The notes under the pieces: generated by a model | Told to the model about the DNA's origin: nothing | Databases searched by the model: none | The model's input: the letters and a program-made list of their open reading frames with translations, nothing else | Made by a program: the position numbers and the translations under genes | DNA from: Apostichopus japonicus | Lineage: Eukaryota; Echinodermata; Holothuroidea; Aspidochirotida; Stichopodidae | NCBI RefSeq assembly: GCF_037975245.1 | Contig: NC_092579.1 | Span: forward strand, 32,209,666 to 32,273,665 | Length of the DNA: 64,000 bases | Direction: 5' to 3' | Shown: in pieces, positions 62,558-64,000 of the stretch | Numbering within the stretch: the stretch's first letter is position 1 | How the letters are laid out: each line of letters starts with the position of its first letter

Positions 62558-64000
62558 TAAAGTTCCCAGAGACCGTATGAGATCGCCGCAAAAGCAAACT
62601 GCCCCCACCTGGTCTCGAGCCCGCGATCCAAAATACGTCACGCTCTCGAGGTACAGAACAACCAACCGCGCCACGACAGCAGTTGATATAAATCTATGTT
62701 GGTTTCTAATACTTAAAGTTCCAGGGGCCGTATAAGATCGCGGCAAAAGCAAACTGCCCCCACCTGGTCTCGAGCCCGCGATCCAAAATACGTCACGCTC
62801 TCGAGGTACAGAGCAACCAACCGCGCCACGACAGCAGTTGATATAAATCTATGTTCGTTTCTAATACTTAAAGTTCCCAGAGACCGTATAAGAACCCGGC
62901 AAAAGCAAACTGCCCCCACCTGGTCTCGAGCCCGCGATCCAAAATACGTCACGCTCTCGAGGTACAGAGCAACCAACCGCGCCACGACAGCAGTTGATAT
63001 AAATCTATGTTCGTTTCTAATACTTAAAGTTCCCAGAGACCGTACCATATCGCGGCAAAAGCAAACTGCCCCCACCTGGTCTCGAGCCCGCGATCCAAAA
63101 TACGTCACGCTCTCGAGGTACAGAGCAACCAACCGCGCCACGACAGCAGTTGATATAAATCTATGTTCGTTTCTAATACTTAAAGTTCCCAGAGACCGTA
63201 CCATATCGCGGCAAAAGCAAACTGCCACACCTGGTCTCGAGCCCGCGATCCAAAATACGTCACGCTCTCGAGGTACAGAGCAACCAACCGCGCCACGACA
63301 GCAGTTGATATAAATCTGTGTTCGTTTCTAATACTTAAAGTTCCCAGAGACCGTACCATATCGCGGCAAAAGCAAACTGCCACACCTGGTCTCGAGCCCG
63401 CGATCCAAAATACGTCACGCTCTCGAGGTCCAGAGCAACCAACCGCGCCACGACAGCAGTTGATATAAATCTATGTTCGTTTCTAATACTTAAAGTTCCA
63501 GAGACCGTATGAGATCGCCGCAAAAGCAAACTGCCCCCACCTGGTCTCGAGCCCGCGATCCAAAATACGTCACGCTCTCGAGGTACAGAACAACCAACCG
63601 CGCCACGACAGCAGTTGATATAAATCTATGTTCGTTTCTAATACTTAAAGTTCCAGGGGCCGTATAAGATCGCGGCAAAAGCAAACTGCCCCCACCTGGT
63701 CTCGAGCCCGCAATCCAAAATACGTCACGCTCTCGAGGTACAGAGCAACCAACCGCGCCACGACAGCAGTTGATATAAATCTATGTTCGTTTCTAATACT
63801 TAAAGTTCCAAGAGACCGTATAAGAACCCGGCAAAAGCAAACTGCCCCCACCTGGTCTCGAGCCCGCGATCCAAAATACGTCACGCTCTCGAGGTACAGA
63901 GCAACCAACCGCGCCACGACAGCAGTTGATATAAATCTATGTTCGTTTCTAATACTTAAAGTTCCAGAGACCGTATGAGATCGCGGAAAAAACAAACTGC
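62558..64000. repeat. 18-monomer unit, copy 2, cut by the window edge
   Basis: This matches 59757-61199 at offset 2801 in every private marker checked: gatcgccgc, tgttggtttc, tctgtgttcg, gaggtccagag, cccgcaatcc, ttccaagagacc and the T6 run at 63987-63992. The one difference found is an extra C in the first monomer (ttcccagag against ttccagag). The last base falls inside a monomer, so the array continues to the right. Confidence 0.9.

Larger units (their letters stand above)
1..64000. repeat. Satellite DNA array, ~155-bp monomer, ~411 head-to-tail copies
   Basis: The same ~155-bp sequence recurs without interruption from the first to the last base, always in the same orientation. The copy number is estimated from spacing: offsets between duplicated blocks average about 155.4 bp per monomer. 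Every copy carries the landmarks aaaatacgtcacg, ctctcgaggtac, accaaccgcgccacgac, gatataaatctatg and ggtctcgagcccgcgatcc, with occasional point changes. Three length classes are visible. A 155-bp class has ttccagagacc. A 156-bp class has one more C (ttcccagagacc). A 154-bp class has one C fewer in the C-run before acctgg or acatgg. Copies differ mainly in a ~48-bp segment. This is a eukaryotic satellite. Location near a centromere or other heterochromatin is inferred from size and organisation, not shown. Confidence 0.98.

Noticed and set aside
1-64000. CRISPR array (regular repeats with variable segments)
   Set aside because: The conserved part is about 107 bp and the variable part consists of a few related alleles rather than unique spacers. 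There are no cas genes, and the layout is eukaryotic satellite.
1-64000. rDNA intergenic spacer subrepeats
   Set aside because: No rRNA sequence appears anywhere in 64 kb, and spacer subrepeat arrays are normally interrupted by rRNA genes well within this length.

Overview
The whole 64 kb window is one uninterrupted head-to-tail satellite DNA array. The basic monomer is about 155 bp, in three length classes (154, 155 and 156 bp), with about 411 complete copies plus a 128-bp partial copy at the right edge. All copies lie in the same orientation. I see no protein-coding gene, no rRNA gene, no intact tRNA gene, no CRISPR array, no mobile element and no non-satellite DNA. The open frames present on both strands come from translating the repeat. 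A 156-bp monomer is exactly 52 codons, so runs of 156-bp copies stay open. A 155- or 154-bp copy shifts the frame and usually ends it.

The window is eukaryotic heterochromatin-type DNA, probably centromeric, pericentromeric or subtelomeric. The species cannot be named from this sequence. A hand count of the consensus gives about 50% GC and 13 CpG per 155 bp, observed/expected about 1.4. This lack of CpG decay argues against a heavily CpG-methylated vertebrate-type genome and suits an invertebrate or another sparsely methylated genome, but that is inference.

Layout, left to right: 1-5.3 kb is block A, repeated almost identically at 11.3-16.8 kb. 5.3-8.3 kb is a locally distinct domain. 8.3-12.36 kb is a 13-monomer higher-order repeat (2018 bp) in two tandem copies with an internal 6+7 structure. 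15.05-19.87 kb is a 16-monomer unit (2488 bp) followed by a 15-monomer version that lost one copy. 19.9-47 kb is a mosaic containing two long interleaved duplications (24.0-26.2 with 31.0-33.5 kb; 26.5-30.5 with 35.0-39.1 kb) and a mobile 4-monomer cassette. 49.2-52.4 kb is a 10-monomer unit (1556 bp) repeated. 54.3-59.1 kb is another 16-monomer unit (2488 bp) repeated. 59.8-64.0 kb is the first unit and part of the second of an 18-monomer repeat (2801 bp) that runs out of the window.

The most interesting signal is on the minus strand. Each monomer junction reads as a degenerate tRNA-like (tRNA-SINE-like) unit: an A-box-like element, a B-box-like element starting 52 nt after the A box starts, partial D-, T- and acceptor-stem pairing, and a T4-T6 run just downstream that could end RNA polymerase III transcription. 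This suggests the satellite was seeded by a tRNA-derived element and may carry hundreds of potential Pol III promoters. The T-run between the two boxes and imperfect stems argue against an intact gene. Most variation between copies falls in a segment of about 48 bp, while the rest of the monomer, including both boxes, is nearly invariant.
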